From positions 9,111 to 73,110 of the forward strand of contig CAYTZG010000009.1 in NCBI GenBank assembly GCA_964442435.1: a stretch of DNA of 64,000 bases, written 5' to 3'. The notes below the pieces were generated by a model. That model was not told where the DNA came from, ran no database searches, and worked only from the letters and a program-made list of their open reading frames with translations. Source of the stretch: CAMXAS01 sp964442435. Its GTDB lineage: Bacteria; Bacteroidota; Bacteroidia; Bacteroidales; P3. Below, piece after piece: positions 42,748 through 52,052 of the stretch. A program made the translations under genes and the position numbers. The number at the start of each line of letters is the position of its first letter. Within the stretch, counting starts at the first letter, position 1.

Positions 42748-43584
42748 ATGACAAACTATCTCAATTATGCGTCTGTAACCAAAAAAGTTACTTTGGCGAT
42801 TATAGGCGGCTTTCTGATGATTTTCCTGTTGTTGCACGCGGGCATCAACCTGTGCATGTTGCGCAACGACGGCGGCGAATGGTTCAGGGCCGCGGCCCAT
42901 TTCATGGGCACGAACGTGATTATAAAGGTATTCGAATACATCCTGTTCGCGGCCTTTATCGTACACATCCTGTTGGCCATCGTGTTGCAGATTCAGAACT
43001 GGCGCGCCCGCGGGCCGGTCGGCTACAAGGTGCCCAATAAATCGGCTACGCGCCCGGGTTCCAAGTTCATGATTTACACGGGTATTCTCGTGCTCATCTT
43101 CTTGGGCATCCACATGATGAACTTCTATTTCGTCAAGAAAGGCATCGTCGAAGGCCGTTACCTCGTCGAACTCAAAGACGTGGATAAGATAGACCAGGCC
43201 GTTTTGGAACAGAACCAGATGCAAATCGTGGCCTTGTTCCAAGATACGGAAGCCAACCCGGCCAACGCCTACGGCATCAAGCCGGTGGCCGACAACCTGA
43301 CCAAAGACCAGTTGGCCTTGTTCGGCGAAAACTTCACGGCCTACGAACCCGACTTCTACAATATGGCCATCGCGTTGTTCTCCAACACGGCCTATGCGCT
43401 GATTTACATCGTGCTCATCATCGCGCTGTGCATCCACCTGCGCCATGCGTTCGGCTCGGCCTTCCAGACGTTGGGTTGGAACCATCCCAAATATACGCCG
43501 TTTATCGAGGGCTTCGGCTTGTTCTATGCCATTTTGATAGGCCTGATGTTCGGCATCATCCCGATATGGTTTCTCTTATTTTAA
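42748..43584 (+). CDS. frdC: Succinate dehydrogenase/fumarate reductase cytochrome b subunit
   Basis: The membrane anchor of complex II or quinol:fumarate reductase, binding heme b and (mena)quinone. The 278-residue protein has five hydrophobic helices, with likely heme histidines in LLLHAGIN, FIVHILL, LGIHMMNF and CIHLRHAFGS. The ATG at 42748, 8 bp after the gap, gives MTNYLNYASVTKKV, matching the family N-terminus, so the gene looks complete. It is about 50 residues longer than the Bacteroides FrdC I recall, because of a hydrophilic insertion (about 140-195, VELKDVDKIDQ to TAYEPDFYN) between two helices. It heads frdCAB. Confidence 0.92.
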   Translation: MTNYLNYASVTKKVTLAIIGGFLMIFLLLHAGINLCMLRNDGGEWFRAAAHFMGTNVIIKVFEYILFAAFIVHILLAIVLQIQNWRARGPVGYKVPNKSATRPGSKFMIYTGILVLIFLGIHMMNFYFVKKGIVEGRYLVELKDVDKIDQAVLEQNQMQIVALFQDTEANPANAYGIKPVADNLTKDQLALFGENFTAYEPDFYNMAIALFSNTAYALIYIVLIIALCIHLRHAFGSAFQTLGWNHPKYTPFIEGFGLFYAILIGLMFGIIPIWFLLF

Positions 43585-43609
43585 TTGTTAACGCGTAAAA
43601 AGAAAAGAT

Positions 43610-45547
43610 ATGGATACGCTTAATTCAAAAGTGCCGGCCGGTCCTATTGCGGAGAAATGGACGCGGTACAAATCGGAACAGCATTTGGTGAATCCGGCCA
43701 ACAAACGCAAGCTGGACGTCATCGTCGTGGGCACCGGTCTGGCCGGGGCTTCGGCGGCGGCCAGTTTGGGCGCCTTGGGATTCAATGTCAAGATATTCTG
43801 CATCTCTGATTCGCCGCGCCGCGCGCACTCCATCGCGGCTCAGGGCGGTATCAATGCGGCCAAGAATTACCAAAACGACGGCGACAGCGTTTACCGTCTG
43901 TTTTACGATACGGTCAAGGGCGGCGACTACCGCGCCCGCGAGGCCAACGTTTACCGTTTGGCTGAGGTCAGCAACGCGATTATCGACCAGTGCGTGGCGC
44001 AGGGCGTGCCTTTCGCGCGCGACTACGCCGGCTACCTTGACAACCGTTCGTTCGGCGGCGCGCAGGTATCGCGTACGTTCTATGCCCGCGGCCAGACCGG
44101 CCAGCAGTTGCTGATCGGGGCCTACGGCGCGTTGAGCAACGAAATCCACAAGGGCAGCGTAAAACTCTACGCCCGTCGTGAAATGATGGACATCGTGGTT
44201 AAGGACGGTCACGCCTGCGGTATCGTTTGCCGCAACCTGACCGATGGCTCCATAGAACGGTATTCGGCCCACGCCGTATTGCTCTGTACGGGCGGCTACG
44301 GCAACGTTTACTTCCTGTCCACCAACGCCATGAACTCCAACGGCAGCGCGGCTTGGAAAGCCTATAAAAAAGGCGCCTGTTTCGCCAATCCGTGCTTCAC
44401 GCAGATTCACCCGACCTGTATTCCGGTACACGGCGACTACCAGTCCAAGCTGACGTTGATGAGCGAGAGTCTGCGTAACGACGGCCGTATTTGGGTACCC
44501 AAGAAAATCGAAGACGCGGAAGCGATTCGCGCGGGTCGTCTCAAACCGACCGACATCGCCGAGGAAGACCGCGACTACTATCTCGAACGCCGCTACCCGG
44601 CCTTCGGTAACTTGGTACCGCGCGACGTGGCTTCGCGTGCCGCCAAGGAACGTTGCGACGCGGGTTATGGCGTAGGTACGGGCAAGGCCGTTTACCTCGA
44701 CTTCGCGGAGGCCATCCAGCGTTTGGGCCGTCAGCGCATTGAGGAACGTTACGGCAACCTGTTCCAGATGTATCAGAAAATCACCGACGACAATCCTTAC
44801 GAAACGCCGATGATGATTTACCCGGCCGTTCACTACACGATGGGCGGTCTGTGGGTGGACTACGAATTGCAGACCACCTTGCCGGGCTTGTTCGCGTTGG
44901 GCGAAGCCAACTTCTCCGACCACGGCGCCAACCGTTTGGGCGCGTCGGCGCTGATGCAGGGTCTGTCCGACGGTTACTTCGTCATTCCCTACACGTTGCA
45001 GAACTTCCTGTCCGACCATATCCACGACGGCCATATCCCGACCGACTTGCCGGAGTTCGAACAGACCGAAAACGCGGTCAAGGAACGCATCAACAAGTTG
45101 TTCTCGATTAAGGGCAACACGTCGCCCGACAGCTTCCACAAGCAGTTGGGTCATATCATGTGGGAATACGTCGGCATGGGCCGTACCAAGGAAGGCCTGA
45201 CCACGGCCATCGAAGAAATCCGCAAGTTGCGTGAACGCTTCTGGCAGGATGTCAAGGTAACGGGCAAGGCCGACGAGATGAACCCCGAACTGGAAAAGGC
45301 CCTGCGTTTGGCCGACTTCCTCGAAATGGGCGAACTCATGGCCGAGGATGCGTTGGAACGCGAGGAATCCTGCGGCGGTCACTTCCGCGAGGAACATCAG
45401 ACGCCGGAGGGCGAAGCCAAGCGCGACGACGACCGTTTCATGCACGTGGCCGTTTGGGAATACAAGGGCGAGGGCGAACGTCCGGTTCGTCATCAGGAAG
45501 CCTTGGCGTTCGAAGCCATCAAAGTGGCGGTTCGTAATTATAAATAG
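43610..45547 (+). CDS. frdA: Fumarate reductase/succinate dehydrogenase flavoprotein subunit
   Basis: The catalytic FAD subunit of 645 residues, facing the cytoplasm. It shows VVGTGLAGASAAASLGALG (FAD-binding), HSIAAQGGINAAKN (covalent flavin histidine region), the active-site segment TQIHPTCIP, and HYTMGGLWVDYELQTTLPGLFALGEANFSDHGANRLGASALMQG. In an anaerobic member of Bacteroidales it would reduce fumarate as terminal acceptor. It lies 25 bp after frdC and 18 bp before frdB. Confidence 0.96.
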   Translation: MDTLNSKVPAGPIAEKWTRYKSEQHLVNPANKRKLDVIVVGTGLAGASAAASLGALGFNVKIFCISDSPRRAHSIAAQGGINAAKNYQNDGDSVYRLFYDTVKGGDYRAREANVYRLAEVSNAIIDQCVAQGVPFARDYAGYLDNRSFGGAQVSRTFYARGQTGQQLLIGAYGALSNEIHKGSVKLYARREMMDIVVKDGHACGIVCRNLTDGSIERYSAHAVLLCTGGYGNVYFLSTNAMNSNGSAAWKAYKKGACFANPCFTQIHPTCIPVHGDYQSKLTLMSESLRNDGRIWVPKKIEDAEAIRAGRLKPTDIAEEDRDYYLERRYPAFGNLVPRDVASRAAKERCDAGYGVGTGKAVYLDFAEAIQRLGRQRIEERYGNLFQMYQKITDDNPYETPMMIYPAVHYTMGGLWVDYELQTTLPGLFALGEANFSDHGANRLGASALMQGLSDGYFVIPYTLQNFLSDHIHDGHIPTDLPEFEQTENAVKERINKLFSIKGNTSPDSFHKQLGHIMWEYVGMGRTKEGLTTAIEEIRKLRERFWQDVKVTGKADEMNPELEKALRLADFLEMGELMAEDALEREESCGGHFREEHQTPEGEAKRDDDRFMHVAVWEYKGEGERPVRHQEALAFEAIKVAVRNYK

Positions 45548-45565
45548 TAGAAAGGAGAAGCGACT

Positions 45566-46306
45566 ATGGATTTTACACTGAAAATATGGCGGCAAGCGGG
45601 CCCCAAAGTAAAAGGAAAATTTGAAACCTACCCGATTAAGGGCATTTCTCCCGACTGCTCTTTTTTGGAAATGATTGACATCCTCAACGAATCGTTGGTG
45701 GCCAAAGGCGTGGAGCCGGTTTGTTTCGACCACGACTGCCGCGAGGGCATCTGCGGGATGTGTAGCCTGTATATCAACGGCCATCCGCATGGCCCCGACA
45801 GTCAGATTACGACCTGCCAGTTGCATATGCGCAAGTTCCAGGACGGCGATACGATTTGGATTGAACCGTGGCGTAGTGCGGCCTTCCCGGTCATCAAAGA
45901 CTTGGTGGTTGACCGTCAGGCCTTCGACAAAATCGTACAGGCCGGCGGCTATATCTCGGCCACGACCGGTGGGGTGCCCGACGCCAACGCGATTCCCATC
46001 AGCAAGAAGAACGCCGATACGGCGATGGACGCGGCGGCCTGCATCGGCTGCGGCGCGTGCGTGGCGGCTTGCAAGAACGCTTCGGCCATGCTGTTCGTTT
46101 CGGCCAAGGTGTCGCACTTCGCGCATCTGCCGCAAGGTAAGATAGAGGCGGCCAAGCGTGTGCAGGCCATGGTTAAGAAGATGGACGAACTCGGATTCGG
46201 CAACTGTACGAATACGGGGGCTTGCGAGGCGGAATGCCCGAAAGGCATCAAGATTAGCCATATCGCCAAACTGAACCGCGAATTTATCTGCGCCAAGTTG
46301 GGCTAA
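45566..46306 (+). CDS. frdB: Fumarate reductase/succinate dehydrogenase iron-sulfur subunit
   Basis: The 246-residue electron-transfer subunit linking the flavoprotein to the membrane anchor. The [2Fe-2S] ligands are in CREGICGMCSLYING with a later cysteine in TTCQLHM. The [4Fe-4S] and [3Fe-4S] ligands are in CIGCGACVAACKNASAM and NTGACEAECPKGI. An AGAAAGGAGAAG tract upstream of the start is a good ribosome-binding site. A terminator follows. Confidence 0.96.
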   Translation: MDFTLKIWRQAGPKVKGKFETYPIKGISPDCSFLEMIDILNESLVAKGVEPVCFDHDCREGICGMCSLYINGHPHGPDSQITTCQLHMRKFQDGDTIWIEPWRSAAFPVIKDLVVDRQAFDKIVQAGGYISATTGGVPDANAIPISKKNADTAMDAAACIGCGACVAACKNASAMLFVSAKVSHFAHLPQGKIEAAKRVQAMVKKMDELGFGNCTNTGACEAECPKGIKISHIAKLNREFICAKLG

Positions 46307-46345
46307 GCGATAAAAGCGGACGCGGCTTGTGGCTGCGTCTTACGG

Positions 46346-46380
46346 AAAGGGGACGTCGTGGAAACGGCGCCCCCTTTTTT
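46346..46380 (+). terminator. Terminator of frdCAB
   Basis: AAAGGGG-ACGTCG / CGGCGC-CCCCTTT with one mismatch, loop TGGAAA, and a TTTTTT run. Confidence 0.7.
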
Positions 46381-46384
46381 CATA

Positions 46385-48742
46385 TTAAACGAACCATTGG
46401 CCGATGTTATAGACGAGCAGGGCCACGAGATAGGCCGTCGCCGTGGTGTAGAACGCCATGAACAGCGGCCATTTCCAGCTGCCGCTCTCCTTGCGCACGG
46501 CCGAGAAGACCGCGATGCAGGGCAGGTACAGCAGCACGAACGCGAGGAAAGAGGCGGCGGTCAGCGGCGTAAAGGCCTGTGCCGGCTCCACCAGAACGGA
46601 GAGCGTGCTCACGACCACCTCTTTGGCCGAGATGCCCGCCAAAAGACTGATGCCCATCTTCCAGTCAAAGCCCAAGGGTTGCAGGGCCGGCGCGATGAAC
46701 CGCCCGATGGCGCCGAGGTAAGAGTCCGTGATGTCGGCGGGGCGGCCGTCGGCCGAGAGCGGGAAGTAGCCTAAGGCCCATATGATGAGCGAGGCCACGA
46801 GGATAACGCCCCCCATCTTCTTGAGATAGGCTTTGGTCTTCATCCACAGGCCGTACAACAGCGATTTGAGGTTGGGCCAACGGTAAGGCGGAATCTCCAT
46901 CACAAACGGGCTCTCGGCCGACGGCAACAGCGTCTTGCGGAACAACAGGGCCGAGAGAATCGACACGGCGATGCCGGCCAGGTAAATCAGGAAAATCACG
47001 CTGCCCGCATGAGCGGGGAAGAACGCGCCCACCAGCAGGATATATATTGGCAGCCGCGCGCTGCACGACATGAACGGCACAATCAGCATCGTAATCAGGC
47101 GGTCTTTGCGGTTCTCTATCGTGCGGGTGGCCATCACGGCCGGCACGTTGCAGCCGAAGCCGATGATGAGCGGGATGAACGACTTGCCGTGCAGGCCGAT
47201 GGTGTGCATGAGCCGGTCCATGATAAACGCCACGCGCGCCATATAGCCCGTTGTCTCCATAAAGGAGATGAACGTAAAAAGTATCAGGATATTGGGCAGG
47301 AACACGATAACGCCGCCTATGCCGCGCAGTATGCCGTCCAGCAGCATGGCTTTGAGCAGGCCGTCGGGCAGCAGCCGTTCCAAACCGTGGCAGAGCGCGT
47401 CCACGCCGTTGTCAATCCAATCCATCGGATACTGGCCCAGCGCGAACGTCGTCTGAAACATAACCCACAGGAAAAAGAGGAAAATCGGGAAGCCCCAGAT
47501 GCGGTGCGTCAGGATGGAGTCCAGCCGGTCGGTCATCGTCTTCTGCCGCGAGGGCGTGGCGGCCGGCGTGTAGGCCTCTTTCAGCGCCCCCCTGACGAAC
47601 GCATAGCGCGCGTCCGACAGCAGGTGAGCCGGGTCGTCGTCGAAGATGGCCTTGATATGCTTGATTTCGGCCTGCGCCATGGCCTCGATGGCCTTGAAGT
47701 CCTGCAAGTCGTGCAGCGGCTGCATGGCGTCGGTGTCTTCCTCCAACAGTTTGATGGCCAAGAAGCGCGACGAGTACATATCCAAAAAGCCCGGGTCTTT
47801 CCGAATGGCCTCCTGCAGGCGGTGGATGGCCGCCTCTATCTCTTCGGGGTAGGGAATATGCGTGTGCCGCAGGTGCGGTTCGGCATCGTTATAGACGGCC
47901 GCGATTTTCTCCACCAAGGGCGCCAGCCCCTCGTGGCGCGAAGCCACGGTCGGCACCACCGGCATCCCCAACAGCTGCCCCAGCAGTTCCGCGTCCAAAC
48001 GCGCCCCCGTCTTTTTCAGCTCGTCAAACATATTCATCGCCAGCACCACCTTGCAGTCCATGTCGATGAGCTGGGTGGTGAGGTAGAGGTTGCGTTCTAT
48101 GTTGGAGGCGTCTATAACGTTGAGCACGATGTCGGGCTTGTGAAACAGCAGGTGTTCGCGCACGAAGCGTTCTTCGGGCGAGTAGGGCGAAAACGAATAC
48201 GTGCCCGGCAGGTCGGTCAGTTCGATGCGGTAGTCGCGGTAGTCAAACGCGTTGCGCTTGGCGTCCACGGTCACGCCGCTGTAGTTGGCCACGTGCTCGA
48301 ACGCGCCCGACAGCGCGTTGTACAGCGATGTCTTGCCCGCGTTGGGGTTGCCCACCATGCAGACCTCTATGGTCTCCTTGTGGCTGATCGGAAAGGCCGT
48401 CGTGTTGGCGGCCGTGGCGGAGGGCGTGGTGGCGGCCGTCGTCGATGCGGGCGTGTCGGGCGAGGCGGTTTGCCCGCCCTCCGTGGCCGTTGCCGCCAAG
48501 TCGGTTTGGCCTTCCGGCCTTATGAGTTCTATCTCAATCAAAGCCGCCTCTTCCCGCCGCAGCGACACCTCGCTGTGCAGAATGCGGAATTCCACCGGGT
48601 CTTTCATCGGGGCAAACCGCAGCGTCTCCACGGTTTGGCCCTTCACGAAGCCCATCTCCACTAGTCTTTGTCTGAAAGCGCCCCGCCCCTTCACCTTGAA
48701 GATGCGGGCCCGCTGTCCTTCTTTAAGTTCGTCTAACGTCAT
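46385..48742 (-). CDS. feoB: FeoA-FeoB fusion, ferrous iron transporter
   Basis: Inner-membrane Fe(II) uptake protein of 785 residues. Residues 1-75 are a FeoA (SH3-like) domain (MTLDELKEGQRARIFKV, RLVEMGFVKGQTVE). An Ala/Thr-rich linker of about 45 residues follows, then the G domain with GNPNAGKTS (G1), DLPGTYSF (G3) and NMFD (G4). The membrane part begins at about 420 and contains LPNILILFTFISFMETTGYMAR and FGCNVPAVMATRTI. The start at 48742 matches FeoA; an in-frame ATG at 48751 is possible, and longer versions begin upstream of the promoter. Such fusions are usual in Bacteroidales. Confidence 0.94.
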   Translation of the reverse strand: MTLDELKEGQRARIFKVKGRGAFRQRLVEMGFVKGQTVETLRFAPMKDPVEFRILHSEVSLRREEAALIEIELIRPEGQTDLAATATEGGQTASPDTPASTTAATTPSATAANTTAFPISHKETIEVCMVGNPNAGKTSLYNALSGAFEHVANYSGVTVDAKRNAFDYRDYRIELTDLPGTYSFSPYSPEERFVREHLLFHKPDIVLNVIDASNIERNLYLTTQLIDMDCKVVLAMNMFDELKKTGARLDAELLGQLLGMPVVPTVASRHEGLAPLVEKIAAVYNDAEPHLRHTHIPYPEEIEAAIHRLQEAIRKDPGFLDMYSSRFLAIKLLEEDTDAMQPLHDLQDFKAIEAMAQAEIKHIKAIFDDDPAHLLSDARYAFVRGALKEAYTPAATPSRQKTMTDRLDSILTHRIWGFPIFLFFLWVMFQTTFALGQYPMDWIDNGVDALCHGLERLLPDGLLKAMLLDGILRGIGGVIVFLPNILILFTFISFMETTGYMARVAFIMDRLMHTIGLHGKSFIPLIIGFGCNVPAVMATRTIENRKDRLITMLIVPFMSCSARLPIYILLVGAFFPAHAGSVIFLIYLAGIAVSILSALLFRKTLLPSAESPFVMEIPPYRWPNLKSLLYGLWMKTKAYLKKMGGVILVASLIIWALGYFPLSADGRPADITDSYLGAIGRFIAPALQPLGFDWKMGISLLAGISAKEVVVSTLSVLVEPAQAFTPLTAASFLAFVLLYLPCIAVFSAVRKESGSWKWPLFMAFYTTATAYLVALLVYNIGQWFV

Positions 48743-48824
48743 AACAATCATGCCGTTGTTTGCTTCCACACCCTCTCCGTATCCGTCTCGCCCGTCCGTT
48801 TCGGGGCAAACCCCGGCAAGCAAA

Positions 48825-48869
48825 CAAAGATACCTACGCGCGAGCGCCCGCGCAATCCCCACAGTGGGG
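48825..48869 (-). promoter_or_regulatory. Promoter of feoAB with a CCCCACAGTGGGG palindrome
   Basis: Minus-strand TTG (48855-48853), 20-bp spacer, TATCTTTG (48832-48825). A perfect palindrome CCCCAC-A-GTGGGG (48857-48869) abuts the -33 box and could be an operator. Confidence 0.6.
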
Positions 48870-48919
48870 TATAATGCCCCCTCGGAATACCCAAAAGGTA
48901 GCAGTTTTCGGAAAAAACT

Positions 48920-48927
48920 TATCTTTG
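48920..48927 (+). promoter_or_regulatory. -7 box of the GT-C gene
   Basis: TATCTTTG, 20 bp before the start codon at 48947; the -33 region is weak. Confidence 0.55.
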
Positions 48928-48946
48928 TAGAAACCATATCCTGCGT

Positions 48947-50446
48947 ATGCTGCCGTCAAAGTGCCGTTCTTTTTTCCATTCCGCCGAATGGGTGCTCATC
49001 CTGATAGGGTTGGCGGTGGGCGTGCCGTTGATATTCTTCCACCTCGGCCATCTGCCGCTCAGGGTGTGGGATGAGGCGCGTTTGGCCATCAACGGTTACG
49101 AAATGTTGCAGAACCACCGCTTTTTCGTCACCACATACGAGGGCGCGCCCGACTTGTGGAACACGAAACCGCCGCTCTTGATATGGTTGCAAGTCCTTTC
49201 GATGAGGTGCTTTGGCATCAACGAAGTTGCGTTCCGTTTGCCTTCCGCGCTTGCCGTGCTTCTGACGTGCATCCTTTTTTACGGGTTTATGCGCACGTAT
49301 CTCAAGCGTTTCCAAGTCGGTTTCATCCACAGCATGGTGTTGCTGACGGCCACGGGGCTTTTTACCTGGCATGCCGGCAAGAACGGTGACTACGACGCCT
49401 TGCTCATGCTGTTGTGCAGTATCTATTGCCTAACGTTTTTCCTGTTTCTGGAAAAAAGCCGAATGACGGCCAAGCGGGGCGTCGGATATTCCTCTTGGAT
49501 AATATATACATTTTATATATTCCTTTCGTTGGCCATCCTGACCAAAAGTTCCGCCGCTTTGTTTTTCTTGCCGGGGCTGTTCCTCTATGCGTTGCTGACA
49601 GGGCGTTTGCGGCCGCTCTTGACGAACCGGCACGTTTATATCGGTTTGGCGATTCCCCTCGTTTTGGTCGGTGGGTTTTATCTCGGGCGCGAATGCTTGG
49701 AGCCGGGCTATTGTCGCGCCGTTTGGGAAAATGAATTCGGCGGCCGTTTGCTGACGGTTATCGAAGAACATCAGGCGCCGGCATGGTTTTATATCCACAA
49801 TCTTTATGATACCCGTTTTGGTTATTGGTTCTTTATGGCATTGGGTGGCGCGGTATTCGGTTTGTTCGGTTCGGACAAACGTATATACAAGCTGACGTTG
49901 TTTTCCGTCGTCTTGTCCGGCAGTTATCTGCTGTTGATTTCGTTGGCGCGAACCAAATGTTTTTGGTACGATATTCCGCTTTATCCGTTTTTGAGCGTGT
50001 TGGCCGCCGTTTTCATCTTCAAGCTGTTCGAGGCGATGGGAAAGACGGTCGGCACTTGGGCGGCCTATGTGTTTTTGATATGTCTGCTGACCCCGGCCGT
50101 GATACGGATATATCAAACGGGTTATGTGCCGCGTGAGACGTCCGATTGGGAGGTGGACACGCATATCAAGACACGGTATCTGCGGGAAATGTACCGGCAT
50201 CCCGAGAACCTGTCGCCCGGTCGGCGTTATGTGGTGGTGGATGACGGTTACCATGCGCATCATCTGTTTTATATTTATCTGTTGCGTGACCAAGGTTATC
50301 CGGTGGTCTTGGAACGGCTTGAAGGTCTGCTTCCCGGCGACATCGTGCTTTGCGATAAGGCCGAAACCGCCGGCTTTCTGCAACAGGCATTTGAAACGGA
50401 CTTGTTGTTGAAAGACCGGGTATTGGAGATATATGATTTAAAATAG
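48947..50446 (+). CDS. GT-C family (ArnT/PMT-like) membrane glycosyltransferase
   Basis: A polytopic inner-membrane protein of 499 residues with about eleven hydrophobic segments. The first periplasmic loop has RVWDEARLAINGYEM, the acidic GT-C motif, followed by TYEGAPDLWNTKPPLLIWLQ, which resembles ArnT and related enzymes using polyprenyl-phosphate sugars. It probably transfers a sugar to lipid A or another envelope acceptor. The next gene, 3 bp downstream, encodes a GT2 enzyme of the kind that makes polyprenyl-phosphate sugars, so the pair likely forms a donor and transfer system. Confidence 0.85.
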   Translation: MLPSKCRSFFHSAEWVLILIGLAVGVPLIFFHLGHLPLRVWDEARLAINGYEMLQNHRFFVTTYEGAPDLWNTKPPLLIWLQVLSMRCFGINEVAFRLPSALAVLLTCILFYGFMRTYLKRFQVGFIHSMVLLTATGLFTWHAGKNGDYDALLMLLCSIYCLTFFLFLEKSRMTAKRGVGYSSWIIYTFYIFLSLAILTKSSAALFFLPGLFLYALLTGRLRPLLTNRHVYIGLAIPLVLVGGFYLGRECLEPGYCRAVWENEFGGRLLTVIEEHQAPAWFYIHNLYDTRFGYWFFMALGGAVFGLFGSDKRIYKLTLFSVVLSGSYLLLISLARTKCFWYDIPLYPFLSVLAAVFIFKLFEAMGKTVGTWAAYVFLICLLTPAVIRIYQTGYVPRETSDWEVDTHIKTRYLREMYRHPENLSPGRRYVVVDDGYHAHHLFYIYLLRDQGYPVVLERLEGLLPGDIVLCDKAETAGFLQQAFETDLLLKDRVLEIYDLK

Positions 50447-50449
50447 AAA

Positions 50450-51385
50450 ATGGATAAAAACGCTATGGATATTTCCGTTATCATCCCGATTTATAACGAG
50501 GCCGAGAATATAGAAACCTTGCATCGGCGTTTGACCGAAAGCGTTTCCGCGTTGACGGCCGACTATGAACTGATTTTCGTCAACGACGGTAGCCGTGATG
50601 CTTCGTTGCCGCGGTTGCAAATGTTGGTGGCGGCCGACCCGCACGTGTTCTATGTCAATTTCAGCCGGAATTTCGGCCATCAGATCGCCGTGACGGCCGG
50701 GCTGGATTATGCCCGCGGACAGGCCGTCGTCATCATCGACGGCGATTTGCAGGACCCGCCGGAGTTGATACCGGAATTGTACCGCAAATACCAGGAGGGT
50801 TACGAGGTGGTTTATGCGCAACGGGAGAAGCGGAAAGGCGAGAGCTGGTTCAAAAAGGCGACGGCCAAATGGTTCTATCGTATCTTGCGGCAGATTACAA
50901 ACATTCAAATTCCGGTCGATACGGGCGATTTCAGATTGATAGACCGCAAGGTGGTGGATTGCCTTAAGCGGATGCCTGAAAAAAACAAGTTCCTGCGCGG
51001 GCAAATCGCTTGGATAGGATTCCGTCAGGCGGCGGTGCTGTTTGAACGGCAGGAGCGCTTGCACGGCAAGACAGGCTATCCGTTTTCCAAGATGCTGAAA
51101 TTCGCGTTGGACGGCATTACGGGCTTTTCCGACAAGCCTTTGGCTTGGGTCACGAAAGCCGGCTTCTGTATTTCGGCCCTGTCGTTCGTCATCATCGTCT
51201 ATGCGCTTTGTTCGCATTTCATTTTCAAACAGACCGTTTCGGGTTGGACGTCCATCATCGTGAGCAGTATGTTCCTCGGCGGCATCCAATTGTTCTCGCT
51301 CGGCATCATAGGCGAGTACGTGAACCGTATTAACAAGAATGTGCTGAACCGACCGCTTTACATTGTGGAAAGTACGAATTTTTGA
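50450..51385 (+). CDS. Polyprenyl-phosphate glycosyltransferase (GT2, GtrB/DPM1-like)
   Basis: A 311-residue membrane-bound enzyme that likely moves a sugar from a nucleotide donor to a polyprenyl phosphate on the cytoplasmic face. It shows ISVIIPIYNEAENIETL, LIFVNDGSRDAS, VVIIDGDLQDPPELIPEL (the DxD-type site) and DTGDFRLIDRKVVD. Two C-terminal membrane segments lie near 235-255 and 270-295. The start may instead be the ATG at 50465, which fits the family slightly better. It probably supplies the donor lipid for the GT-C protein upstream. Confidence 0.9.
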   Translation: MDKNAMDISVIIPIYNEAENIETLHRRLTESVSALTADYELIFVNDGSRDASLPRLQMLVAADPHVFYVNFSRNFGHQIAVTAGLDYARGQAVVIIDGDLQDPPELIPELYRKYQEGYEVVYAQREKRKGESWFKKATAKWFYRILRQITNIQIPVDTGDFRLIDRKVVDCLKRMPEKNKFLRGQIAWIGFRQAAVLFERQERLHGKTGYPFSKMLKFALDGITGFSDKPLAWVTKAGFCISALSFVIIVYALCSHFIFKQTVSGWTSIIVSSMFLGGIQLFSLGIIGEYVNRINKNVLNRPLYIVESTNF

Positions 51386-51419
51386 TTATCTTCGCGACAC
51401 AAAGGAAAAATACAGCAAC

Positions 51420-52052
51420 ATGGATTTATCATTGATTTTTACGATTCCGGGCAAGCCGGGCTTGTTCAAACTCGTGAGCCAAGGCAAGAACAGCGCCGTT
51501 GTGGAGGCGTTGGCCGACGGCAAGCGTATGCCGATGTTCAACCTCAATCAGGTCAGTTCGTTGGCGGAAATCGCCATCTACACGTATCAGAAGGAGGTGG
51601 CGTTGACGGATGTGTTCCGTGCCATTTACAAGAAAGAGAACGGCGGTCAGGCGTTGAGCCACAAGGCCGACGCGGCTGACCTTAAAAAATGGTTCGGGGA
51701 AGTGTTGCCGGAATACGACCGCGAGCGGGTTTACGACTCCAACATCCGCAAGGTGGTGCAGTGGTATAACATCCTTCAGGAAAAGGGCTTGGTGGATTTG
51801 GAACCGTCCGAACGCGAAAAGGCCGAGGCCGAAGCGGCCGGAAAGGCGGCCGAACAGCCCGCCCAAGCCGAAGCGCCGGTAGAAAAACCCGCCAAGAAGG
51901 CGCCGGCCCAACCGAAGGAGCCTAAAGAACCCAAGGCGCCCAAAGCCGCCAAGGCGGAAAAACCGGCCGCCAAAGCCGCCGAAAAGGCCGCCAAGCCGGC
52001 CGCCGCCAAAAAGACGGCTGCCAAGCCCGCGGCCAAGAAAACCGACAAATAA
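51420..52052 (+). CDS. DUF5606 protein with lysine/alanine/proline-rich tail
   Basis: A protein of 210 residues. Residues 1-130 match DUF5606 as I recall it (FTIPGKPGLFKLVSQGKNS, YTYQKEVALTDVFRAIYKKENGGQ, VYDSNIRKVVQWYNILQEKGLV), a Bacteroidota-specific domain of unknown function. Residues about 135-210 are a low-complexity AEKPAAKAAEKAAK-type tail resembling histone H1, which could bind nucleic acid. The start at 51420 fits the domain start. A weak -7 box TATCTTCG lies at 51387-51394. Its stop overlaps the pyrK start in TAATG, so it is translationally coupled to pyrimidine genes. Confidence 0.85.
   Translation: MDLSLIFTIPGKPGLFKLVSQGKNSAVVEALADGKRMPMFNLNQVSSLAEIAIYTYQKEVALTDVFRAIYKKENGGQALSHKADAADLKKWFGEVLPEYDRERVYDSNIRKVVQWYNILQEKGLVDLEPSEREKAEAEAAGKAAEQPAQAEAPVEKPAKKAPAQPKEPKEPKAPKAAKAEKPAAKAAEKAAKPAAAKKTAAKPAAKKTDK

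Noticed and set aside
48947..51385. GT-C/GT2 pair as an arnT/arnC polymyxin-resistance operon
   Set aside because: No other arn genes are present and the sugar cannot be read from the sequence, so gene symbols were not assigned.
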